This document shows positions 37,664 to 46,187 of a DNA stretch of 64,000 bases, piece after piece (within the stretch, counting starts at the first letter, position 1; each line of letters opens with the position of its first letter). Made by a program: the position numbers and the translations under genes. The notes under the pieces are model-generated. The model made no database searches and was not told the origin of the DNA. It saw nothing but the letters and a program-made list of their open reading frames with translations. The DNA is from Citrobacter freundii ATCC 8090 = MTCC 1658 = NBRC 12681 (GTDB lineage: Bacteria; Pseudomonadota; Gammaproteobacteria; Enterobacterales; Enterobacteriaceae). The stretch lies in the NCBI RefSeq assembly GCF_011064845.1, contig NZ_CP049015.1, positions 1,240,001 to 1,304,000 of the forward strand, written 5' to 3'.

Positions 37664-38884
37664 TCAGGCTTTATGTCGGTTATCAGGTAAGAATATGGTC
37701 AGTATCCCCAGAAGTGGCAGGAAAGCACATATTTTGTAGACCAAATCGATACTGGTATGGTCGGCAATCAGCCCTAACACCGCGGCTCCCAAGCCACCCA
37801 TGCCGAAGGCAAAACCGAAAAATAACCCAGAAACCATGCCGATACGCCCAGGAAGCAACTCCTGTGCGTAAACCAGAATGGCAGAAAACGCCGATGCGAG
37901 GATAAAACCAATGATCACGGTTAAAATCCCGGTCCATTCCAGCGTTGCGTAGGGTAAAACGAGGGTAAATGGCGCAACGCCGAGGATAGACCCCCAAATA
38001 ACATATTTTCTGCCAATTTTATCGCCTAATGGTCCGCCAATCACCGTCCCGGCCGCGACGGCAAACAGGAAGGCAAACAGGTGAAACTGGGCGTTTTGTA
38101 CCGATAATCCGAATTTTTGCATCAGATAAAAGGTGTAATAGCTGCTGATGCTCGCCATATAGAAGTATTTGGAGAAAATCAGTACCAGCAGGATGCTTAC
38201 AGCCAGCACCACTTTATTACGCGGCAACGGATTAACGATAGCGACCTTCGGCTTTCCTTTACTCATCCGATGCTGCGCGGCATACCAACGGCTGATTTGT
38301 GCCAGGACGACAATCGCTAATAGCGCAGCCAGAACAAACCAGGCCACATTACCCTTACCATATGGCGCGATGATGACAGCCGCCAGCAACGGTCCCAGTG
38401 AGCTGCCGAAGTTGCCGCCAACCTGGAAAATCGATTGGGCAAGGCCGTGGCGACCGCCGGAGGCCATACGCGCCACACGGGACGATTCCGGGTGAAATAC
38501 CGAAGAGCCGGTGCCAACCAGCGCCGCGGCGAGCAGCACCATATGGAAGCTGCCGGCCATGGCCAGCAAAACAAGCCCGCTCAGCGTGAAGCACATTCCT
38601 ATGGGCAGCGACCACGGCATCGGGTATTTGTCCGTCCAGTAACCCACCACCGGTTGCAGCAGCGAAGAAGCTAACTGGAAGGTTAGGGTGATCATCCCGA
38701 TCTGCATAAACGTCAGCGAGAACTCTGACTGCAATAGCGGATAAATCGCCAGGATCAGCGACTGAATCATATCGTTTAGCAAATGGGAGAGGCTGATCGC
38801 TCCTAAAATGCCAAATGAGGTGCGTGCTTTAGCAACCGACGCTGACGCGCCAGCGACAGGCTGGGTTGGTTCACTTATTGCCAT
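37664..38884 (-). CDS. fsr: Fsr, fosmidomycin efflux MFS transporter
   Basis: A 406-residue major facilitator with twelve predicted helices, matching E. coli Fsr in length. The MFS loop 2-3 motif reads GYWTDKYPMPWSLPIGM near residue 80, and the repeated motif GGPLGDKIGRKYVIWGS near 265. It is known to confer fosmidomycin resistance when overexpressed. It is divergent from ushA. Confidence 0.95.
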   Translation of the reverse strand: MAISEPTQPVAGASASVAKARTSFGILGAISLSHLLNDMIQSLILAIYPLLQSEFSLTFMQIGMITLTFQLASSLLQPVVGYWTDKYPMPWSLPIGMCFTLSGLVLLAMAGSFHMVLLAAALVGTGSSVFHPESSRVARMASGGRHGLAQSIFQVGGNFGSSLGPLLAAVIIAPYGKGNVAWFVLAALLAIVVLAQISRWYAAQHRMSKGKPKVAIVNPLPRNKVVLAVSILLVLIFSKYFYMASISSYYTFYLMQKFGLSVQNAQFHLFAFLFAVAAGTVIGGPLGDKIGRKYVIWGSILGVAPFTLVLPYATLEWTGILTVIIGFILASAFSAILVYAQELLPGRIGMVSGLFFGFAFGMGGLGAAVLGLIADHTSIDLVYKICAFLPLLGILTIFLPDNRHKA

Positions 38885-39058
38885 AGAAAGTCACTTCTGT
38901 TTGGGTTGCGATTATGAGGGTAATCTAATTTGTTATTATTACCTGACTAACATACCTGCGGAAGGTGTTTGAAGGAAGTCTCATTTCTGAAAACATTTTC
39001 GACTATTATTTCATATCATTGTAATTTCAGTCGTTGATTTTGGCTCAGGGAGAGAAAT

Positions 39059-40711
39059 ATGAAGTTTTTAAAACGGGGCGTGGCGCTGGCGTTATTAGCC
39101 GCATTTACGCTGGCAGGTCAGCCAGCTCAGGCGTACGAAAAAGATAAAACCTACAAAATTACCATTCTGCATACCAACGATCATCACGGTCACTTCTGGC
39201 GTAGCGAATATGGGGAATACGGACTGGCGGCGCAAAAAACGCTGGTGGACGGTATTCGTAAAGAGGTGGCTGAGGAAGGGGGCAGCGTACTGCTGCTTTC
39301 TGGTGGTGATATCAATACCGGCGTACCGGAGTCCGATCTGCAGGATGCGGAACCTGATTTCCGCGGTATGAACCTGATTGGCTATGACGCGATGGCGGTC
39401 GGAAACCACGAGTTTGATAATCCGCTTAGCGTATTGCGCCAGCAGGAAAAATGGTCCAAATTTCCGTTTCTCTCGGCCAACATTTATCAGAAAAGCACCG
39501 GCGAGCGTTTATTTAAGCCGTGGGCCATCTTTAAGCGCCAGGATTTAAAAATTGCCGTACTTGGTTTAACCACTGACGATACGGCGAAAATTGGCAACCC
39601 CGAGTTCTTTACCGATATCGAATTCCGTAAACCTGCTGATGAAGCCAAACTGGTTATTCAGGAACTGAATATGGGTGAAAAGCCAGACATCATTGTCGCG
39701 ACCACCCATATGGGACATTATGACAACGGCAACCACGGCTCGAACGCCCCTGGCGATGTCGAAATGGCGCGCAGCCTTCCAGCAGGTTCGCTGGCGATGA
39801 TTGTCGGTGGCCACTCGCAGGATCCGGTGTGTATGGCTGCGGAAAATAAGAAGCAGGTTGATTACGTACCGGGTACGCCGTGTGCGCCAGATAAGCAAAA
39901 TGGGATCTGGATTGTACAGGCACACGAGTGGGGCAAATACGTGGGCCGGGCGGACTTTGAGTTCCGTAACGGCGAAATGAAAATGGTTAACTACCAGCTC
40001 ATTCCCGTTAATCTGAAGAAAAAAGTGACCTGGGACAACGGTAAAAGTGAGCGCGTACTCTACACCCCGGAGATTGTTGAAAATCAGCAAATGCTTTCGC
40101 TGCTGACGCCGTTCCAGAATAAAGGTAAAGCGCAGCTCGACGTGAAAATCGGTAGCGTCAATGCGCGCCTCGAAGGCGACCGTAGCAAAGTCCGTTTCGT
40201 GCAAACCAATATGGGGCACTTGCTGCTGGCTGCGCAAATGGCGCGAACCAGCGCTGATTTTGGCGTGATGAGCGGCGGCGGTATCCGTGACTCCATCGAA
40301 GGTGGCGATATCACCTATAAGAGCGTGCTGAAGGTACAGCCGTTTGGCAACATCGTGGTGTATGCCGATATGAGCGGGAAAGAAGTGATTGATTATCTGA
40401 CCGCGGTGGCGCAAATGAAGCCGGACTCCGGAGCCTACCCGCAGTTTGCCAACGTCAGCTTTGTAGCGAAAGAAGGCAAGCTTAACGATTTGAAAATCAA
40501 AGGCGAACCTGTTGACCCAGCCAAAACCTATCGTATGGCAACGCTGAGCTTCAACGCCACCGGCGGTGATGGCTATCCGCGCATTGATAACAAACCAGGC
40601 TATGTGAATACCGGGTTTATTGATGCGGAAGTGCTGAAAGAGTACGTACAGAAGAACTCACCGCTGGATGCCAGTGCGTATGAGCCGAAGGGTGAGGTGA
40701 GCTGGCAGTAA
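39059..40711 (+). CDS. ushA: UshA, periplasmic UDP-sugar hydrolase/5'-nucleotidase
   Basis: A 550-residue periplasmic enzyme that hydrolyses UDP-glucose, CDP-alcohols and 5'-nucleotides to nucleosides. A 25-residue signal peptide ends with QPAQA. The metallophosphatase domain has the dimetal motifs LHTNDHHGHF, GGDINTG, GNHEFDNP, TTHMGHYD and GGHSQDP. The C-terminal domain (about 360-550) binds the substrate base (FNATGGDGYP). All metal ligands appear intact. A REP element follows. Confidence 0.97.
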   Translation: MKFLKRGVALALLAAFTLAGQPAQAYEKDKTYKITILHTNDHHGHFWRSEYGEYGLAAQKTLVDGIRKEVAEEGGSVLLLSGGDINTGVPESDLQDAEPDFRGMNLIGYDAMAVGNHEFDNPLSVLRQQEKWSKFPFLSANIYQKSTGERLFKPWAIFKRQDLKIAVLGLTTDDTAKIGNPEFFTDIEFRKPADEAKLVIQELNMGEKPDIIVATTHMGHYDNGNHGSNAPGDVEMARSLPAGSLAMIVGGHSQDPVCMAAENKKQVDYVPGTPCAPDKQNGIWIVQAHEWGKYVGRADFEFRNGEMKMVNYQLIPVNLKKKVTWDNGKSERVLYTPEIVENQQMLSLLTPFQNKGKAQLDVKIGSVNARLEGDRSKVRFVQTNMGHLLLAAQMARTSADFGVMSGGGIRDSIEGGDITYKSVLKVQPFGNIVVYADMSGKEVIDYLTAVAQMKPDSGAYPQFANVSFVAKEGKLNDLKIKGEPVDPAKTYRMATLSFNATGGDGYPRIDNKPGYVNTGFIDAEVLKEYVQKNSPLDASAYEPKGEVSWQ

Positions 40712-40721
40712 CAGGGCGGAG

Positions 40722-40802
40722 TGCCGGATGGCGGTGCTGGCACCTTATCCGGCCTACAGGTCAGTGCGATTTGTAGGCCTTAAAGCTGCGCGCCATCAGG
40801 CA
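40722..40802. repeat. REP/BIME element between ushA and ybaK
   Basis: Facing REP arms TGCCGGATGGCGG...GGCCTAC and GTAGGCCTTAAAG...GCCATCAGGCA separate the convergent ushA and ybaK genes. Confidence 0.85.
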
Positions 40803-40818
40803 TTCATTCTATAACCGC

Positions 40819-41352
<534 letters not shown>

Positions 41353-41418
41353 CTAAAAAATAGTACCATCTTGCGCAATAGTATTGGCAGGATGATGACT
41401 TTGAGCGACAATCGAACT

Positions 41419-41502
41419 ACACCGACGCTTTAAGCGCCGGGATCATAATAATGATGAAATTCCTCTTTGACGGGCCAATAGAGATATTGGCCATTTTTTT
41501 TT
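41419..41502 (+). ncRNA. chiX: ChiX (MicM/SroB), Hfq-binding small RNA
   Basis: An 84-base sequence matching E. coli ChiX in size, place and most bases. It has a 5' hairpin (ACCGACGC...GCGCCGGG), an AT-rich middle with AATGATGAAATTCCTCTTTGACGGG split around the pairing region for chiP mRNA, and a 3' terminator (GGCCAATA gaga TATTGGCC) with nine T. In E. coli it silences chitoporin chiP and dpiB. It lies in the ybaK-ybaP gap, and its T run overlaps the ybaP stop on the other strand. Confidence 0.93.
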
Positions 41503-42295
41503 ACCGTAACATCTCCGGCAAATTTCCTTCTCCGTATAAATGCAGCGCGCCAACGGCCACGACGTAGTGACCAGCAGGCATCGCTCTGAGCCGATCGCGC
41601 CAGGCTGTGTTGCGTTGATGCATCAATACGTCATACAACGACTGGCTAAAGGTATTGGGAAGCGTCAGTTCGCTATTGTGCGGCGGCGTTTCAAGCCACC
41701 AGCCCATCATCTGCTGGAGCAGTCTGGCATTGGTATGCCAATGCGTCAGAGTATCGTCCAACAGGGCCAGTCCGTTATCAGGCAACTGACATAACAGCTC
41801 GATTTGACTGGATGCGCCTTCCAGTTCGATTATCGGTTTATGCGCCTGTTTAGCCGCATTCAACAGTTGATAATCAATCCCGTATTCCGCTCGCAGCCCT
41901 AGCTGCTGTGCCTGCGTTGCCTGTAATACCATGGCAATTTGCCACAACGGCTGAGTAGATAACAGGGATGGGGAAATGCCCAGTTCGTTGGTGACTTTAC
42001 GCAGGTTTTCTAACTGCTCCGGGCTGAGACGTTCTTCGAGTGCAGCAAAGATCGGAAGGTCGGCAAACGGCGCGTCGTCACCGGAAACATCCGCTTCGAC
42101 AATCAGCGCATCGGCATGCTTGAGCTTTTTGAGTAATTTGGCAGGCAGAGGCGCCATATCGCGGCTGCCCATGTGAATGCTGCCAATCAGATGAAAATGG
42201 CGGTTGCCGGGCAAAGAGATGTCGATGGCAGGCCAGGTATAGTGGTTGCCGCGCAGTGCAGACCATAATGCTTTTACCCGGTATAACAAATCCAT
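41501..42295 (-). CDS. ybaP: YbaP, TraB/GumN family protein
   Basis: A 264-residue protein of the TraB/PrgY/GumN family, the same length as E. coli YbaP. It has the N-terminal family motif HLIGSIHMGSRDM near residue 36 and the C-terminal counterpart YVVAVGALHLYGEGNLPEML. In related proteins these motifs form a metalloprotease-like Tiki fold, but activity is unproven here. There is no clear signal peptide. It is convergent with the chiX RNA. Confidence 0.93.
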   Translation of the reverse strand: MDLLYRVKALWSALRGNHYTWPAIDISLPGNRHFHLIGSIHMGSRDMAPLPAKLLKKLKHADALIVEADVSGDDAPFADLPIFAALEERLSPEQLENLRKVTNELGISPSLLSTQPLWQIAMVLQATQAQQLGLRAEYGIDYQLLNAAKQAHKPIIELEGASSQIELLCQLPDNGLALLDDTLTHWHTNARLLQQMMGWWLETPPHNSELTLPNTFSQSLYDVLMHQRNTAWRDRLRAMPAGHYVVAVGALHLYGEGNLPEMLR

Positions 42296-42355
42296 ACGAC
42301 CTCCCTAAGTGGAGAACCATGCTAGCGCGTGGCCGGAAAAGTCGCAATGTGTGAA

Positions 42356-42391
42356 TTGCCGGATGGCGCAGTTGATAGCGCCATCCGGCAA
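42356..42391. repeat. REP element between ybaP and copA
   Basis: A single REP palindrome, TTGCCGGATGGCGC...GCGCCATCCGGCAA, lies just after the copA stop and may act as its transcription end. Confidence 0.88.
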
Positions 42392-42395
42392 AGGG

Positions 42396-44897
42396 TTACT
42401 CTTTAGGTTTGAAGCGCAGCAATCGGTTCGCGTTGCTCACCACGGTGATGGAAGAAAGCGCCATCGCCGCCCCGGCGACTACCGGGTTGAGCAGCGTGCC
42501 GGTGAACGGCCACAGAATCCCAGCGGCAACCGGGATGCCGATGCTGTTGTAGATAAACGCGCCGAGCAGGTTCTGCTTCATATTGCGTAGCGTTGCCCGG
42601 GAGATAGACAGCGCATCCGCAACGCCCATCAGGCTATGACGCATCAGCGTAATCGCGGCTGTTTCAATCGCCACATCGCTGCCGCCACCCATGGCGATCC
42701 CTACATCGGCCTGAGCCAGCGCAGGCGCATCGTTGATACCGTCACCGACCATGGCGACCTGACGCCCCTGGCTCTGCAGACGCTTGATCGCCTCGGCCTT
42801 ACCGTCCGGCAGAACACCCGCAATCACCTCGTCAATACCCGCCTCTTTGGCAATGGCGTTGGCGGTCGTTGGGTTGTCGCCGGTCAGCATCACCAAACGA
42901 TACCCGGCGCGGTGCAGGCGCTGGAGCGCTGCCACGCTGTCGCTACGCAGTGGATCTCGCACCGCTAACAGCGCTGCTGCTTTACCATCAATCGCCAACA
43001 GGACCGGAGTTGAACCCTGGGAAGCCTGAGCGGTGATTTCAGCCTCCATTTCAGTGGTATCTACCTGCTGTTCATTGAGCAGAGCCTGATTTCCCAGCAG
43101 CAACGTATGACCTTCGGTCTCGCCGCTGACGCCTAACCCGCGCAGCGTACGGAAACCGTTGACCTGCGGCAGCGAGACATCGCCTGCTTTGTCCAGAATC
43201 GCCCTGGCCAGCGGGTGGCTGGAACCCTGTTCAAGGGCTGCAGCCAGATGAATTGCCCGCGCTTCATCGGTGTTGCCAAACGTTTTGATGGCGACAACCT
43301 GCGGTTTGCCTTCAGTCAGCGTCCCGGTCTTATCAAAGACGAGAGTATCGAGCGTGCTGGCGCGCTGCAGCGCATCGGCATCGCGTACCAGTACCCCAAA
43401 CTCAGCGGCACGCCCCACGCCGGAAATAATCGACATCGGCGTTGCCAGACCCAGCGCACAAGGGCAGGCGATAATCAGAACGGTGGTGGCAATGACCAGC
43501 GTATAGACAATCTGCGGTGCTGGTCCAAAGAAATACCAGATAGCCGCACTGACCAGCGCAATGGCGACCACGACCGGAACGAACACCGAGGAGATACGGT
43601 CGGCCAGTTTGCCAATTTCCGGTTTGCTGCTTTGCGCTTGACGCACCATACGAATAATGCGTGACAGCGTGGTGTGACTGCCAACGGCGCTGGCGCGGAA
43701 CAGCACGCTACCGTCCTGTACGACCGTACCGGCGTGGACGCTATCGCCTTCACCTTTTTGCTGCGGAATCGGCTCACCGGTGAGCATAGCTTCATCCAGC
43801 CAGGCTTCGCCCTGGGTGATTTCGCCATCGACCGGCACGCGGTCGCCGGTGGTCAGGCGCAGTAACATTCCCGCCTGAACGTCTGCCAGCGGCACGTTCT
43901 TTTCACCTTCGTCAGTAACGACGCGTGCGGTCGGTGGCGTCAGATCAAGCAGTTTTTCCAGCGCTTTGGACGAGCGCTGGCGAGCCCGCGCTTCCAGCAT
44001 GTGTCCGAGGTTAATCAGACCAATAATCATGGCGCTGGCTTCATAATAGAGGTGTCGCGCTTCCATTGGGAACCATTGCGGCCAGAGGTTGACGCTCATG
44101 GAATAGAGCCAGGCCACCCCGGTTCCGAGCGCCACCAGCGTATCCATGGTCGCGGTGCCGTTCATCAGGCTTTTCCATGCGCTGCGGTAAAAGTGACCGC
44201 CCGCGAAAACCATCACCGCAAGCGTTGCCAGACCAATCGTCAGCCACAGGCTGCGGTTGTCATCACTCACCATCATGTTGTCGCCAATCATTCCCCATAC
44301 CATGACAGGGATACCCAGCAGCAGCGCGACGGCTGCCTGCCAGCGAAAACGTTTCATGGTTGCCACGGCGGTTTCTTGCTGACGCTCGCGGCGCTTAGCA
44401 TCATCTTCAATGGCTTCTGCGCCGTAGCCTGCTTTTTCTACCGCCTGCACTAAATCTGCGGCGGAGGCACTGCCCATTACCAGCGCAGTGCGTTCCGCCA
44501 GGTTTACCCGTGCCTGGGTGACACCCGGTACGCTTTGCAATGCATTTTGTACACGGGTCACACAACTGGCGCAGCTCATGCCGTTTAACAGCAACTGTTG
44601 GCTGTCATCATCAGCCGTAGCTGCCGGAAGCTCGGAAGGGACCGCTGCCAGTGCTTCCGACGGGATTGATGACTCCGTCAGCGGTTTAGCCTTTGGGTGG
44701 CTTAACTCCGCGCCGTAACCGGCTTGTTTGATGGTTTCAATCAGCGCTTCTGCGCTGGCGCTCCCGGTAACATGCGCCTCTGTCACGGAGACATCCGCTT
44801 GCTCAACATCCGGACGTTGTTCCAGACTTTCTTTAACGCGTTTTACGCAGTGACCACAGGACAGGCCGTCCAGGGTTAGATCGATTGTTTGAGACAT
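42396..44897 (-). CDS. copA: CopA, Cu(I)-exporting P1B-type ATPase
   Basis: An 833-residue P1B-ATPase that pumps Cu(I) from cytosol to periplasm. Two N-terminal heavy-metal-binding domains carry CxxC motifs (GLSCGHC near residue 14 and GMSCASC near 110). The membrane metal site has CPC in [11 protein letters not shown]. The catalytic Asp is in [11 protein letters not shown], the actuator loop in LTGEP and the hinge in [10 protein letters not shown]. The start at 44897 (MSQTIDLTL) matches E. coli. It has its own CueR promoter and an internal frameshift that yields CopA(Z). Confidence 0.98.
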   Translation of the reverse strand: MSQTIDLTLDGLSCGHCVKRVKESLEQRPDVEQADVSVTEAHVTGSASAEALIETIKQAGYGAELSHPKAKPLTESSIPSEALAAVPSELPAATADDDSQQLLLNGMSCASCVTRVQNALQSVPGVTQARVNLAERTALVMGSASAADLVQAVEKAGYGAEAIEDDAKRRERQQETAVATMKRFRWQAAVALLLGIPVMVWGMIGDNMMVSDDNRSLWLTIGLATLAVMVFAGGHFYRSAWKSLMNGTATMDTLVALGTGVAWLYSMSVNLWPQWFPMEARHLYYEASAMIIGLINLGHMLEARARQRSSKALEKLLDLTPPTARVVTDEGEKNVPLADVQAGMLLRLTTGDRVPVDGEITQGEAWLDEAMLTGEPIPQQKGEGDSVHAGTVVQDGSVLFRASAVGSHTTLSRIIRMVRQAQSSKPEIGKLADRISSVFVPVVVAIALVSAAIWYFFGPAPQIVYTLVIATTVLIIACPCALGLATPMSIISGVGRAAEFGVLVRDADALQRASTLDTLVFDKTGTLTEGKPQVVAIKTFGNTDEARAIHLAAALEQGSSHPLARAILDKAGDVSLPQVNGFRTLRGLGVSGETEGHTLLLGNQALLNEQQVDTTEMEAEITAQASQGSTPVLLAIDGKAAALLAVRDPLRSDSVAALQRLHRAGYRLVMLTGDNPTTANAIAKEAGIDEVIAGVLPDGKAEAIKRLQSQGRQVAMVGDGINDAPALAQADVGIAMGGGSDVAIETAAITLMRHSLMGVADALSISRATLRNMKQNLLGAFIYNSIGIPVAAGILWPFTGTLLNPVVAGAAMALSSITVVSNANRLLRFKPKE
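44686..44897 (-). CDS. copA: CopA(Z), copper chaperone made by -1 frameshift in copA
   Basis: The slippery heptamer C CCA AAG lies at 44697-44691 on the minus strand, at codons 68-69 of copA. A -1 slip reads CCC AAA GGC TAA, ending at 44686. The product would be 70 residues, holding only the first metal-binding domain with GLSCGHC. This is the same architecture as the E. coli CopA(Z) chaperone made by programmed frameshifting. The slip site and stop are seen directly; function is by analogy. Confidence 0.85.
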
Positions 44898-44939
44898 AAC
44901 CAACTCCTTCATTGCAGATTTAACTGACTGTGATAAAGG

Positions 44940-44967
44940 TTAAACCTTCCAGCAAGGGGAAGGTCAA
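44940..44967 (-). promoter_or_regulatory. CueR-controlled copA promoter
   Basis: On the minus strand, TTGACC (-35) and TAACCT (-10) are separated by 19 bases, the overlong spacer of MerR-family promoters. The CueR dyad CCTTCC-CCTTGCT-GGAAGG fills the spacer and equals the E. coli copA operator. The prophage begins only a few dozen bases upstream, leaving this promoter intact. Confidence 0.95.
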
Positions 44968-45004
44968 GGGTTTAAATTGCTGATTGAAAGGGATTTTTAA
45001 AATC

Positions 45005-45045
45005 AGCGTCCACATAGCGTCCACACTTCGAAAAAAGTGTCCACT
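45005..45045. promoter_or_regulatory. Candidate integrase arm-type sites near the prophage end
   Basis: AGCGTCCACA occurs twice, at 45005 and 45016, with an 11-base period, and a related AGTGTCCACT follows at 45036. Read on the other strand these are TGTGGACG, TGTGGACG and AGTGGACA, close to TGTGGACA, which I recall as the P2 Int arm-site consensus. Their position next to the host junction fits the arm of an attachment site. Confidence 0.5.
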
Positions 45046-45053
45046 TTACAAAG

Positions 45054-45082
45054 ACAAAGCCTCGCAGATAGTTGCGGGGCTT
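45054..45082 (+). repeat. Left copy of a 29-bp inverted repeat bracketing the cargo gene
   Basis: This 29-base segment matches the reverse complement of 45861-45889 with two mismatches (T/C and G/A). Both copies form the same type of terminator hairpin. Together they enclose the gene at 45153-45854. Confidence 0.85.
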
Positions 45083-45085
45083 TTT
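45059..45085 (+). terminator. Terminator hairpin at the left of the cargo gene
   Basis: Stem GCCTCGCA / TGCGGGGC (one G-T pair) followed by five T and later a longer T tract. It is one of a near-identical inverted pair with the hairpin at 45863. Confidence 0.8.
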
Positions 45086-45152
45086 ACTTTTTTTGGTTAC
45101 TTATAGCGGCTAAACTTCCGACGCAATATCCTCAACTAAAGGAGTGCCATAG

Positions 45153-45854
45153 ATGGCAATGACGACATGCAGGAAGTGTGGTGGCGAAGTGGAACGTAAG
45201 GCAAAAAAATGCCCATATTGTGATTCAAAGAGACCTGGTGAACGATGGTGGCATGTAGTTGCCGGTCTTGCCGTTATACTTATTGCTGTACCTAGTGCAA
45301 TTAAATCTTGCTCTGACCAACCTGAATCTAAGGCCGGTACGACTGAAAACGTTGCTCAATATACGGATACAACTCTTAAGCAGTGGAGAAAGCTGGGAAA
45401 AGACGAACGCTTAAAATTTATTGATGGTTACTTAACTCAGGCCAACATTCCTCTATCAGCCTCTGGTGATTTCTACAATTGCATTAGTCAGCATTCGTTT
45501 ACCAAAGATGATAACGTTAAATCCAAAGAGGCCCTCGACTGGTGCAAACAGGATTATGGTAGAGATCCATCATTGCTCGCTAACATGGTGAATTTTGATA
45601 CCTTCATGGGTAACGTTAGGTCATTCGATAGTTCGTATCGCCCATTAACATCTGCTATTAAAGACAATATGAATGACCCATCCTCATTCAAGCACATAGA
45701 GACTAATTATCGGTTTGTTCTATCTGGATCTGCACCATATGCTGTGGTCACAACAACCTACCAAGGCAGCAATGCTTATGGGGCAACAGTTAAAGATAGT
45801 GCATCGGCTAAAGTTGATTTAAATACAGGTAATATTGTTGAGTACCATCAATAA
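45153..45854 (+). CDS. Zinc-ribbon single-membrane-pass protein, probable prophage cargo gene
   Basis: A 233-residue protein I cannot name. The N-terminus has a zinc ribbon with two CxxC pairs (CRKC and CPYC, residues 6-23). One membrane helix follows at about 32-50 (VVAGLAVILIAVPSAI). The rest is a hydrophilic domain of about 180 residues with three Cys. It starts after AAAGGAG. The gene is visibly more AT-rich than its neighbours, lies outside the structural operons between ogr and the prophage end, and is on the opposite strand from ogr. This is the position of P2-family cargo ('moron') genes that act in the lysogen. Confidence 0.85.
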   Translation: MAMTTCRKCGGEVERKAKKCPYCDSKRPGERWWHVVAGLAVILIAVPSAIKSCSDQPESKAGTTENVAQYTDTTLKQWRKLGKDERLKFIDGYLTQANIPLSASGDFYNCISQHSFTKDDNVKSKEALDWCKQDYGRDPSLLANMVNFDTFMGNVRSFDSSYRPLTSAIKDNMNDPSSFKHIETNYRFVLSGSAPYAVVTTTYQGSNAYGATVKDSASAKVDLNTGNIVEYHQ

Positions 45855-45857
45855 AAA

Positions 45858-45892
45858 AATAAGCCCCGCAATTATCTGCGGGGCTTTGTTTT
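45858..45892. terminator. Bidirectional terminator between cargo gene and ogr
   Basis: A perfect stem GCCCCGCA / TGCGGGGC with loop ATTATC at 45863-45884 has T-rich flanks on both sides (TTTGTTTT on plus; TTATTTTTTT on minus). It can end both the cargo gene and the convergent ogr. Confidence 0.88.
45861..45889 (-). repeat. Right copy of the 29-bp inverted repeat bracketing the cargo gene
   Basis: Reverse-complement partner of 45054-45082, differing at two bases. Confidence 0.85.
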
Positions 45893-46142
45893 ATATCGCC
45901 AGATTCAGTTGATCCCGACCGCGATGTGATGGCGGAAATGCATCATGAGGAATGAAGCTATCGGGCAGTGGATTTTCTTTCTGTCGCCGGGTCAGGCGCT
46001 CCACGCTTTCCAGCGTGGAAAATCCAACTCCACATTCCAGGCTGTTGCACTGATAAAACTTGCGCCGGACGGTGTTGGTGTCATTCATTGGTGAACTGGT
46101 TCTGATACGGGCTGACGCACCGCAAATTGGACATCTGAACAT
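45891..46142 (-). CDS. ogr: Ogr/Delta family late-gene activator
   Basis: An 83-residue zinc-finger protein of the Ogr/Delta family that activates P2-type late promoters by contacting the RNA polymerase alpha subunit. The zinc ligands are in MFRCPICGASARIRT and FYQCNSLECGVGF, a Cys4 finger spanning about residues 4-37. P2 Ogr is 72 residues. It is the gene nearest the prophage end, as in P2, downstream of D and on the same strand as D. Confidence 0.93.
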   Translation of the reverse strand: MFRCPICGASARIRTSSPMNDTNTVRRKFYQCNSLECGVGFSTLESVERLTRRQKENPLPDSFIPHDAFPPSHRGRDQLNLAI

Positions 46143-46144
46143 AA

Positions 46145-46180
46145 TGGCTCCCCCACGGGAGTTGAACTCCCGGCCATTGT
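46145..46180 (-). other. tRNA T-arm-like hairpin between D and ogr
   Basis: On the minus strand, GGGAG-TTCAACT-CTCCC forms a perfect five-base-pair stem with a seven-base loop that fits the T-arm consensus (TTCAA). It is followed by GTGGGGGAGCCA. No other tRNA arm is present upstream, since this lies directly after the D stop codon. It could be a transcription-ending or processing hairpin, or a tRNA fragment. Confidence 0.45.
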
Positions 46181-46187
46181 ATTCTGC

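Noticed and set aside
45005..45045. GTCCACA repeats as a CRISPR remnant
   Set aside because: The repeats are only ten bases, spaced 11 bases apart, with no spacers; integrase arm sites fit better.
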